From: Oscillospiraceae bacterium
Lineage (GTDB): Bacteria > Bacillota > Clostridia > Oscillospirales > Oscillospiraceae
Direction: 5' to 3'
DNA length: 5,438 nt
Assembly (NCBI GenBank): GCA_017624645.1
Contig: JAGAMQ010000178.1
Location: forward strand, 1 to 5,438
Below the pieces are notes generated by a model. It saw only the letters and a list, made by a program, of their open reading frames with translations, did no database searches and was not told the origin of the DNA. Each line of letters starts with the position of its first letter. Within the stretch, counting starts at the first letter, position 1. Made by a program: the position numbers and the translations under genes. This document shows positions 1 through 5,048 of this stretch, piece after piece.

Positions 1-1228
1 GCTTTGCATGGGGCCATGTTAAGCCACCCTGGAAATATACCGCATAAGGGGGGCGAATGGGACCGTCCGCCGAAAGTTCAATGGAAGAACCTTGCACAAA
101 AGCACCGGCAGCCATGATGACTTTGTCGTTATATCCGGGCATGTCCCAGGGTAAAGGCGTTGCAAAGGAATCCACAGGGGCGGCTGCCTGAATACCTTTA
201 CAGAAAGCGACCATACCTTCCTCGCTCTTAAGTTCCACAGCCTGAATAATATCGTGGCGGCTTTCTGTGGCGTTGGGAACGCAACGGAAGCCCAACTGCT
301 CGTAAAGGTTTGCTGCAAAGATTGCACCCTTTTCTGCTCCTGCCACCACGGTGGGAGCAAGGAAAAATCCCTGATACAGAGCGGGCATCAGACCCAGATT
401 AGCACCAACCTCCTGTCCTAAGCCGGGGGCAGACAGCCGATATGCGCATCTGTTGACACAAGCCTCTGTGCCGCAGATATATCCGCCGATGGGGGCAAGT
501 CCGCCGCCGGGATTTTTGATCAGGGAACCTACAACCATGTCAGCACCCACATCAGAGGGTTCAATGGTCTCGACAAATTCGCCGTAGCAGTTATCCACCA
601 TGCAGATTACATCCGGCTTGATTCCTTTGACAAAGGCAATCAGCTCGCCGATTTGCTTGACGGAAAAAGTGGGGCGGGTAGCATATCCCTTGGAGCGCTG
701 GATGGTCACCAGCTTGGTTTTTTCGTGGATCGCAGCTCGGATTCCATCATAGTCGAAAGTGCCGTCTTCCAACAGGTCTACCTGCCTGTACGTGACACCG
801 TATTCTTTAAGGGAGCAGGGACTCTCCCGAATTCCGATCACTTCCTGTAGAGTATCGTAGGGGATGCCTACTGGAGAAAGCAGCTCGTCGCCGGGCAGCA
901 GATTTGCAGACAGGGCAACGGTCAGAGCATGTGTGCCGCAGGTGATCTGGGGTCGAACAAGTGCTGCTTCTGTGTGAAATACATCTGCATAAACGCGCTC
1001 CAGATTGTCCCGGCCCACATCGTCATAGCCGTAACCGGTGGTGGCGGCAAAGCAAGCGGCGGATACGCGGTTCTTCTGCATAGCGGAAAGAACCTTTGCC
1101 TGATTGTATTCTGCGACCTGATCGATTTTATCAAACCGTTCCGAAAGCTTTGCAATAGCTTCCTCTCCGTATTCGTAGACTGTGGGGGAGATCCCCATTT
1201 CCTGGTATAGTTCTAATAAATCTTTCAT
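1..1228 (-). CDS. Methionine gamma-lyase / aluminium-resistance family PLP enzyme (YnbB-like), C-terminus cut by window edge
   Basis: A PLP-dependent enzyme of the Cys/Met-metabolism fold, in the group annotated as methionine gamma-lyase family or aluminium resistance protein (B. subtilis YnbB-like). 409 residues are visible with no stop before the left edge. From memory the family is a little over 410 residues, so only the last few should be missing. The motif GSLIKNPGGG (residues 234-243) carries the predicted Schiff-base lysine K238. Other visible family features are TCGTHAL (97-102 region, cofactor phosphate side), VDNCYGEF (211-218, with the Asp expected to contact the pyridine ring) and an Ala/Gly-rich region after K238. 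The ATG at 1228 is chosen because AGAGG lies 7 nt upstream. The gene begins 4 nt after the abrB-like gene and shares its promoter. The family name is firm, but the true substrate is not established by sequence: homologues are predicted carbon-sulfur lyases, and 'aluminium resistance' is a historical label. Cytoplasmic. Confidence 0.9.
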   Translation of the reverse strand, partial: MKDLLELYQEMGISPTVYEYGEEAIAKLSERFDKIDQVAEYNQAKVLSAMQKNRVSAACFAATTGYGYDDVGRDNLERVYADVFHTEAALVRPQITCGTHALTVALSANLLPGDELLSPVGIPYDTLQEVIGIRESPCSLKEYGVTYRQVDLLEDGTFDYDGIRAAIHEKTKLVTIQRSKGYATRPTFSVKQIGELIAFVKGIKPDVICMVDNCYGEFVETIEPSDVGADMVVGSLIKNPGGGLAPIGGYICGTEACVNRCAYRLSAPGLGQEVGANLGLMPALYQGFFLAPTVVAGAEKGAIFAANLYEQLGFRCVPNATESRHDIIQAVELKSEEGMVAFCKGIQAAAPVDSFATPLPWDMPGYNDKVIMAAGAFVQGSSIELSADGPIRPPYAVYFQGGLTWPHAK

Positions 1229-1232
1229 CTTT

Positions 1233-1469
1233 TTACCTCTGTTTGTTAGATTCGAAGATCTGGTCAGCCAAATCACGAAGGAGTTCCGGGCGGGAAACGA
1301 TCAAACCTTTGTTTTCTTCACCCAGGATCAGCAGGGTGTCTCCCGGTTTGATGTCAAAGAGTTCCCGGGCTTCCTTGGGTATCACGATCTGACCTCTGTC
1401 GCCAACCTTAGCGGTGCCGAATACGCGCTTATTGTTACCTTTTCCAAGCAGGTGTTTTCCTCCGGCCAT
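1233..1469 (-). CDS. AbrB/SpoVT-type swapped-hairpin DNA-binding protein
   Basis: A 78-residue protein made of one AbrB/MazE/SpoVT-type domain at about residues 17-61, with the diagnostic run KVGDRGQIVIPKEAR (21-35) followed by LFDIKPGDTLLIL. Proteins of this fold dimerise through interleaved beta hairpins and bind DNA as transition-state regulators or antitoxins. About 16 basic residues-containing amino acids precede the domain, and a short helical tail (61-75) follows. The ATG at 1469 is preferred over an in-frame GTG at 1487 because AAAGGAG sits 6 nt upstream of the ATG, whereas the GTG codon lies upstream of that site and has no clear one of its own. No toxin gene is adjacent, so a transcriptional regulator is likelier than an antitoxin. 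It is the first gene of a two-gene operon with the PLP enzyme and may regulate that operon; this last point is inference. Confidence 0.9.
   Translation of the reverse strand: MAGGKHLLGKGNNKRVFGTAKVGDRGQIVIPKEARELFDIKPGDTLLILGEENKGLIVSRPELLRDLADQIFESNKQR
1235..1240 (-). promoter_or_regulatory. Shine-Dalgarno of the lyase-family gene, overlapping the abrB-like stop codon
   Basis: On the minus strand AGAGGT lies 7 nt before the ATG at 1228. Its bases are the last Gln and Arg codons of the abrB-like gene plus the first base of its TAA stop. Ribosomes finishing the regulator therefore cover the initiation site of the enzyme, which suggests translational coupling of the pair. Confidence 0.75.
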
Positions 1470-1474
1470 AGGGA

Positions 1475-1501
1475 TCTCCTTTCCCACTTTTCATACTTTT
1501 C
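1475..1501 (-). repeat. Three tandem 9-nt purine-rich units in the abrB-like leader
   Basis: Read on the minus strand the leader contains GAAAAGTAT, GAAAAGTGG and GAAAGGAGA in direct succession with a 9-nt period. The first two differ only in the last two bases, and the third is a degenerate copy that contains the Shine-Dalgarno. The array lies between the predicted transcription start (about 1506) and the ATG, so it is in the 5' untranslated RNA and also in DNA just downstream of the promoter. It could be a binding array for a dimeric regulator, or simple purine-rich leader sequence. Confidence 0.5.
1476..1482 (-). promoter_or_regulatory. Shine-Dalgarno that decides the abrB-like start
   Basis: AAAGGAG on the minus strand ends 6 nt before the ATG at 1469, the ideal spacing. 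It lies inside the longer reading frame that begins with GTG at 1487 and so argues against that GTG as the main start. Confidence 0.8.
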
Positions 1502-1512
1502 ACACAGTACAA

Positions 1513-1541
1513 AGTATATAAAATTCCGCTTTGGTTGTCAA
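1513..1541 (-). promoter_or_regulatory. Sigma-A-type promoter of the abrB-like/lyase operon
   Basis: On the minus strand TTGACA (1541 to 1536) and TATACT (1518 to 1513) are separated by exactly 17 bp, a consensus -35 and a five-of-six -10. The predicted transcription start is near 1506, giving a leader of about 37 nt before the ATG at 1469. The -35 box occupies most of the loop of the preceding terminator hairpin, and its right stem arm lies in the spacer. The start point has not been observed and is inferred from spacing. Confidence 0.85.
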
Positions 1542-1557
1542 TACCAAAGCGGAATTT
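1521..1557 (-). terminator. Rho-independent terminator of the TIGR04255-peptidase operon
   Basis: A perfect 15-bp inverted repeat (1521-1535 and 1543-1557) encloses a 7-nt loop. It starts 2 nt after the TGA stop of the peptidase gene. In the transcript direction the G+C-rich core is followed by AATTTTATATACTTT, a moderately T-rich tail in which the outer A-T pairs of the stem also supply part of the U tract. Placement directly after the stop and before the next promoter supports termination of the upstream operon. Nothing on the plus strand needs a terminator here. Confidence 0.8.
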
Positions 1558-1559
1558 AT

Positions 1560-2279
1560 TCAGTCACGGTTCCGGTTTCTTCCGCCGAAGAGGAGAACAA
1601 GACGCAGCAGCTGCGCTGCAGCAACAGCTGTTGCTGCAACGTAGGTCATTGCTGCAGCCTTCAGTGTTTTTTTTGCACCCTTTAATTCTTCTTCGTTGAG
1701 AAGCTCGTAATCACTGATAGCCTGGATGGCTCTGTGGCTGGCGTTAAACTCCACCGGGAGCGTGATCAGCTGAAAAACCAGGGACAACCCGAAGCAGGCG
1801 ATTCCAAGGTAAATAAAGGTATAGGACGTTTTCCCAAGGGCGGAAAACAGTACGCCCAGCAGGATCAAGGGCATTGCCAGCTTGGAGCCAAGGTTGGTGA
1901 TGGGAATGATGGCAGAGCGGATCTTAATAGGGAAGTAATGGTTGGCGTACTGTACAGCATGTCCTGCCTCGTGGCAGGCAACTCCGATGGCAGCTGTTGA
2001 GGTGTTGTCATAGACGGAGTCTGACAGACGGATCACGTTGCTCCGGGGATCATAGTGGTCCGTCAAACTGCCGGATACCCTCTCAATGCGTACGCCGGAT
2101 ACGCCGTTGTAGTTTAGTACCTGTTGGGCGGCCTGTGCACCTGTAAGGCGGCGTGAGGAATGTTGGGATGAATACCGCTTAAATGTGCGGTTGACACTGG
2201 TGCTTGCCCACACGGAAAGCAGGACACAGGGCAGCACAATAAAAAGATATGTGAGGTCGAATCCGTAATAATATGGCAT
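1560..2279 (-). CDS. YugP-type membrane zinc metallopeptidase
   Basis: A 239-residue predicted integral-membrane zinc peptidase of the YugP group (Zn_peptidase_2), close to the roughly 225-235 residues I expect. The zinc motif HEAGH (residues 103-107) gives two His ligands and the catalytic Glu104. A later LPVEFNAS (174-181) resembles the M48-type downstream Glu motif, so E177 is the likely third ligand. Hydrophobic spans lie at about 9-27, 134-148, 153-172 and 205-231. The region around HEAGH is preceded by NVIRLSDSVYDN, typical of the family. The ATG at 2279 is chosen because AAAGGAG lies 6 nt upstream; an in-frame extension to 2402 would run inside the upstream gene and adds nothing family-like. 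It is the second gene of an operon, 11 nt after the TIGR04255 gene. The physiological substrate is unknown. The Ala-rich tail is encoded by a palindromic stretch. Confidence 0.93.
   Translation of the reverse strand: MPYYYGFDLTYLFIVLPCVLLSVWASTSVNRTFKRYSSQHSSRRLTGAQAAQQVLNYNGVSGVRIERVSGSLTDHYDPRSNVIRLSDSVYDNTSTAAIGVACHEAGHAVQYANHYFPIKIRSAIIPITNLGSKLAMPLILLGVLFSALGKTSYTFIYLGIACFGLSLVFQLITLPVEFNASHRAIQAISDYELLNEEELKGAKKTLKAAAMTYVAATAVAAAQLLRLVLLFGGRNRNRD
1617..1638. repeat. 22-bp perfect palindrome inside the peptidase gene
   Basis: Bases 1617-1638 equal their own reverse complement over all 22 positions, centred between 1627 and 1628. It encodes part of the Ala/Val/Thr-rich last membrane segment of the peptidase. 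Alternating GCA and GCT alanine codons could produce such symmetry by chance. No T tract follows on either strand, so it is not a terminator. Confidence 0.8.
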
Positions 2280-2290
2280 AAAATTCTCCT

Positions 2291-3070
2291 TTATTCCGGC
2301 TGCATTGCATTGTGCAGCAGATCTGTGATGGCGTTTCGGAAAATGGGATATGCGTGAGTGTGCAGGGACTGGATTGTATCGGCAACCTCTTGAACAGGAC
2401 ATGTCTGCATAAAGAACAGGTCTTGATCAAGAATAAATTTTGTTTCGGGATCATCCTTGCCGTTTTGCTTGACCATGCCGAGGCCGGCATGGAGTTTTAC
2501 ATGACAGCCGTCTGCCAGCCGGTATTCGGCATCCACTGTACTCCGGTTGGCAGTGTGTTCCGGAATCAATCCATTTCCCAAAATACCAAGGTATGCGTCC
2601 TGGATCAGGTCATAGAAGGGCGTGCCATCCAGATCCAACGAGGATCTGGAAATAAAATTCATATACCGAAGACCGATCCGTGTGAAAAAGGCAGGTTGAT
2701 AAGTCTGGATAAAGGCCACCAAAGGCTTATCCAGTTTTGCGGCAAACGCCTCCCATCGGTGATATCGTGCGCAGGAAAGGGAGATGAAGTTGCTTGTAAG
2801 ATTCACACGCCAAATGCCGTCGGCGGAGGTGAATTGATGATTTTTGGTAGTGCCTCCCTTTTCTACATGGAAATTTTCCGGTGTTCCGGTCAATCTGGGT
2901 GGATGTGTTTCTTCCCGGAGGGAGTAGATCGGGTAATCACTGCGAATGGCTTCCTGAAAGTCTGCCGGCACCTGGGTTCCGATCCGCAGGATCTCCGGAA
3001 ATCGCAGCTGACAGATAACATCAGCCAACTGATTGTTCTGGTAGATGCATCTACTTTTGTCGCTATGCAT
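2291..3070 (-). CDS. TIGR04255-family protein, function unknown
   Basis: A 259-residue soluble protein matching the pattern I know for TIGR04255, a family described as sporadically distributed and about 250 residues long. Features seen are an N-terminal strand motif with QLADVICQLRFP (residues 14-25), a central RIGLRYMNFI (131-140), FILDQDLFF (212-220) and a C-terminal helix LHTHAYPIFRNAITDLL (236-252), resembling the family's H...F...IT...L ending. No signal peptide, membrane span or recognisable catalytic motif is visible. The ATG at 3070 has GAGG 7 nt upstream and a predicted promoter directly before it. It is the first gene of an operon with the zinc peptidase. The family has no established biochemical role that I can state. 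The pairing could mean it is a partner or regulator of the peptidase, but this is only inference from 11-nt spacing. Confidence 0.82.
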   Translation of the reverse strand: MHSDKSRCIYQNNQLADVICQLRFPEILRIGTQVPADFQEAIRSDYPIYSLREETHPPRLTGTPENFHVEKGGTTKNHQFTSADGIWRVNLTSNFISLSCARYHRWEAFAAKLDKPLVAFIQTYQPAFFTRIGLRYMNFISRSSLDLDGTPFYDLIQDAYLGILGNGLIPEHTANRSTVDAEYRLADGCHVKLHAGLGMVKQNGKDDPETKFILDQDLFFMQTCPVQEVADTIQSLHTHAYPIFRNAITDLLHNAMQPE

Positions 3071-3094
3071 AGTATCGCCTCATTTCTAAAGCTT

Positions 3095-3123
3095 ATTATA
3101 CAATTTTTTCTGTGTTCTGACAA
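3095..3123 (-). promoter_or_regulatory. Sigma-A-type promoter of the TIGR04255-peptidase operon
   Basis: On the minus strand TTGTCA (3123 to 3118) and a perfect TATAAT (3100 to 3095) are 17 bp apart, with an A-rich spacer. The predicted start is near 3088, leaving a leader of about 17 nt before the ATG at 3070. It is divergent from the phosphatase promoter, with 17 bp between the two -35 boxes. Confidence 0.8.
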
Positions 3124-3131
3124 GTAACGGT

Positions 3132-3148
3132 ATTGTAAACTTTACAAT
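3132..3148. promoter_or_regulatory. Candidate operator: perfect 17-bp palindrome between divergent promoters
   Basis: ATTGTAAA (3132-3139), a central C (3140) and TTTACAAT (3141-3148) form a perfect inverted repeat with 8-bp arms. The right arm contains the whole -35 box of the rightward promoter, so a bound protein would block the phosphatase operon. The palindrome begins 9 bp upstream of the leftward -35 box, so it could affect that promoter as well. I cannot assign it to a known regulator family with confidence. The symmetry is directly seen; operator function is inferred from position. Confidence 0.6.
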
Positions 3149-3169
3149 CCTTTCCATTGTGTGTATAAT
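3141..3169 (+). promoter_or_regulatory. Sigma-A-type promoter of the phosphatase-hydrolase-dut operon
   Basis: TTTACA (3141-3146) and a perfect TATAAT (3164-3169) are separated by 17 bp. The predicted start is near 3176, giving a very short leader of about 16 nt before the ATG at 3192. It also shows that an in-frame GTG at 3159 lies upstream of the transcript and cannot be the start codon. Confidence 0.85.
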
Positions 3170-3179
3170 CAAGGAATGT

Positions 3180-3186
3180 AGGAGGT
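3180..3186 (+). promoter_or_regulatory. Strong Shine-Dalgarno of the PAP2 gene
   Basis: AGGAGGT, a near-perfect anti-16S match, ends about 6 nt before the ATG at 3192 and fixes the start of the phosphatase. Confidence 0.85.
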
Positions 3187-3191
3187 ATTAT

Positions 3192-4100
3192 ATGGAATTT
3201 TTGTACTTTCTTGAAAGCATCCGCCAACCGATTATAGACAAGTTGATGCTGGCGGTTACACAACTGGGTGAGGAAACCGCCTTTCTTGTTGTGGCTTTGA
3301 TTCTTTTCTGGTGTGTCAACAAATACCTGGGATACTATATCCTTTCTGTTGGATTTATCGGAACAATTGCAAATCAGTTTATGAAGCTGTGGTTTCGGAT
3401 TCCCAGGCCGTGGGTATTGGACGAGAATTTTACGATACTGGAGCAGGCCAGGGAAGCCGCCGCAGGATACAGTTTTCCCAGTGGACACACCCAGACAGCA
3501 GTGGGAACCTTCGGCGGAATTGCGGTAACCTCAAAAAATAGGTGGGTGAGGACCTCTGCCGTGGCAATTGCCCTTTTAGTGCCTTTTTCCCGAATGTATA
3601 TCGGTGTACATACGCCTGAAGATGTGGCAGTGGCTGCGGTTATGGCAGTACTGTTGCTGCTTTTACTACGGCCGGTGTACACAAAACAGGGAAGAACTAT
3701 GCCATACTTATTGCTGGTGATGTTGCTGCTCGCATTGGGGCTGTTGGTTTTTGTGACGGCATATCCCTTTCCCGGGGATATTGATGCCCACAACCTGGCC
3801 TCTGGGGTGAAAAATGCGTACACCCTACTGGGATGCCTTTTTGGACTTTTGTTAGTGTATATTCTGGATGAAAAATGGCTAGACTTTCCGGTAAAGGCAG
3901 TGTGGTGGGCACAGATCCTCAAGGTCGCCGGTGGTCTGTTATTGGTGCTGGCTGTGAAAAATGGGATGAAAACGCCGCTAAATTCTGTCTTTGGTGAACA
4001 AATCGGAAGAGCCGTTCGTTATTTTATGATGGTGCTTGCTGCTGGTGTTGTTTGGCCGCTGACATTCCGATGGTTTTCAAAGCTTGGAAAGAAGGCTTGA
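3192..4100 (+). CDS. PAP2-family membrane phosphatase
   Basis: A 302-residue multi-pass membrane protein with all three PAP2 phosphatase signatures: K65-X6-R72-P73, P96-S97-G98-H99, and S133-R134-X5-H140-X3-D144. H140 is the expected nucleophile and H99 the acid. The family removes phosphate from lipid phosphates or polyprenyl pyrophosphates, usually on the outer face of the membrane. Hydrophobic spans appear near 27-41, 46-62, 101-113, 121-139, 145-160, 172-191, 211-225, 238-257 and 277-293. The catalytic core ends near 160, and the remaining 140 residues are an extra membrane domain with several further spans; classical short PAP2 enzymes of about 200 residues lack it. The ATG at 3192 has AGGAGG 6 nt upstream. 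It opens a rightward operon and is 3 nt from the hydrolase gene. The substrate is not deducible; undecaprenyl or phosphatidyl phosphates are possibilities. Confidence 0.93.
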   Translation: MEFLYFLESIRQPIIDKLMLAVTQLGEETAFLVVALILFWCVNKYLGYYILSVGFIGTIANQFMKLWFRIPRPWVLDENFTILEQAREAAAGYSFPSGHTQTAVGTFGGIAVTSKNRWVRTSAVAIALLVPFSRMYIGVHTPEDVAVAAVMAVLLLLLLRPVYTKQGRTMPYLLLVMLLLALGLLVFVTAYPFPGDIDAHNLASGVKNAYTLLGCLFGLLLVYILDEKWLDFPVKAVWWAQILKVAGGLLLVLAVKNGMKTPLNSVFGEQIGRAVRYFMMVLAAGVVWPLTFRWFSKLGKKA

Positions 4101-4103
4101 TGA

Positions 4104-5033
4104 ATGACAGTGATACTGTTCCTGTTGGGCGCTGTTGCGCTGTTGGTGCTGGTAAGCGGTGTTTATGTTTTTTTTGCAGCCTGTGTCCGAAGAAAAGACT
4201 TGCCTTGGCTGGTAGAAGCCCAGATTAAAAAAACACCTTACGGACTGTATTATGACGGTATGCGTGCTGCGGACCAATGGCTCCGGGAACACAAAGCTGA
4301 GGACGTCTTTGTGATGAGTGACGATGCCCTGCGGTTGCACGGCTTGTGGATCCCTGCAAAGGATCCTGTTGGAACAGTTCTCTTGACCCACGGATATCGC
4401 AGCACGATGCTGTTGGATTTTTGTTGTGCTTTTGAATACTACCATGACAGGAATATGAACATCCTTGTACCGGATCAAAGATGTCACGGAAAGAGTGAAG
4501 GTGTTTATATTACCTTTGGTGTAAAAGAAAGCAATGATATGGTGTGCTGGCTGGAATATATCCGGCAAAGGGTTTCTGACCAACCCGTATTTCTTCATGG
4601 CCTTTCCATGGGTGCCACCACAGTGCTGTATCTGGCGGATCGGGCTCTTCCCTGTGATGTACGTGGCATTATTGCCGACTGTGGCTTTACTTCTGCATGG
4701 GATATTTTGAGTAGTGTGTATCGCAATGTAACCCATCTACCTCCTTGGATATCCCTGTGGATAACGGATTTGGCTGCACGGCTTTTTGCCGGCTTTTCCC
4801 TGAAAGAAAAGGATACCAGAAAATCCCTTGCCGCCAGTCGGCTGCCGGTCCTGCTGATCCACGGTGAGGATGACACCTTTGTGCCCTGTGATATGACAAA
4901 GCAGGCCTATGCAGCCTGTTCGGGAGAAAAGAACCTGCTCCTGGTAGAAGGGGCAGATCACGGCGTGAGCTTTTTAAAAGATCAGCGTGCTTATGTGGCG
5001 AAGCTTTCGGAGTTTATCAATTCCCATATGTAA
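4104..5033 (+). CDS. Membrane-anchored alpha/beta hydrolase (YqkD-like)
   Basis: A 309-residue alpha/beta hydrolase, similar in size and layout to B. subtilis YqkD and other serine esterase-like proteins. One N-terminal hydrophobic span (about 3-27) precedes the catalytic domain. The oxyanion-side motif THGYRS is at 95-100, the nucleophile elbow GLSMGA at 166-171 gives S168, HGEDDTFVP (253-261) supplies D257, and GADHG (283-287) supplies H286, so the triad is complete. The span has no positive residue before it and an RRK cluster right after it (29-31). By the positive-inside rule this suggests an intracellular catalytic domain, though this is weak evidence. The ATG at 4104 follows the phosphatase stop by 3 nt, with GAAGG about 8 nt upstream, so translation is probably coupled. 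The substrate is unknown; an ester, lipid or acyl group is likely given the neighbour. Confidence 0.92.
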   Translation: MTVILFLLGAVALLVLVSGVYVFFAACVRRKDLPWLVEAQIKKTPYGLYYDGMRAADQWLREHKAEDVFVMSDDALRLHGLWIPAKDPVGTVLLTHGYRSTMLLDFCCAFEYYHDRNMNILVPDQRCHGKSEGVYITFGVKESNDMVCWLEYIRQRVSDQPVFLHGLSMGATTVLYLADRALPCDVRGIIADCGFTSAWDILSSVYRNVTHLPPWISLWITDLAARLFAGFSLKEKDTRKSLAASRLPVLLIHGEDDTFVPCDMTKQAYAACSGEKNLLLVEGADHGVSFLKDQRAYVAKLSEFINSHM

Positions 5034-5048
5034 AAGGAGAAAGATTAT

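Noticed and set aside
1233..1469. The AbrB-type protein as the antitoxin of a toxin-antitoxin pair
   Set aside because: The adjacent gene encodes a PLP enzyme of over 400 residues and no small toxin-like gene is present on either side.
1182..1685. A 167-codon plus-strand frame
   Set aside because: It spans the antisense of the abrB-like gene, the terminator and the end of the peptidase gene, so it is not a coherent gene. Its translation is unlike any family.
2628..2650. A 9-bp inverted repeat with a 5-nt loop inside the TIGR04255 gene
   Set aside because: No T tract follows on either strand and it is mid-gene, encoding a plain Leu-Asp-Leu-Asp stretch, so there is no support for a terminator or operator.
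2312..3127. A long plus-strand reading frame of 271 codons
   Set aside because: It lies antisense to the TIGR04255 gene, has no ribosome binding site or family-like motifs, and crosses the leftward promoter. The minus-strand frame shows clear family motifs.
3159..3191. An upstream GTG start for the phosphatase
   Set aside because: The GTG lies upstream of and next to the TATAAT box, so it would not be transcribed, and the ATG at 3192 has a near-perfect Shine-Dalgarno.
4100..4102. An ATG overlapping the phosphatase stop (TGATG) as the start of the next gene
   Set aside because: It is in a different frame from the hydrolase. The in-frame start is the ATG at 4104.
4173..4184. A possible lipoprotein cleavage site (FAAC, residues 24-27) in the alpha/beta hydrolase
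   Set aside because: The -3 residue is Phe rather than the usual Leu/Val/Ile, and the N-terminus has no Lys or Arg before the hydrophobic segment. A plain membrane anchor fits better.
4077..4736. A 219-codon minus-strand frame
   Set aside because: It is antisense to the alpha/beta hydrolase, which has a complete catalytic triad. The antisense translation has no recognisable domain.
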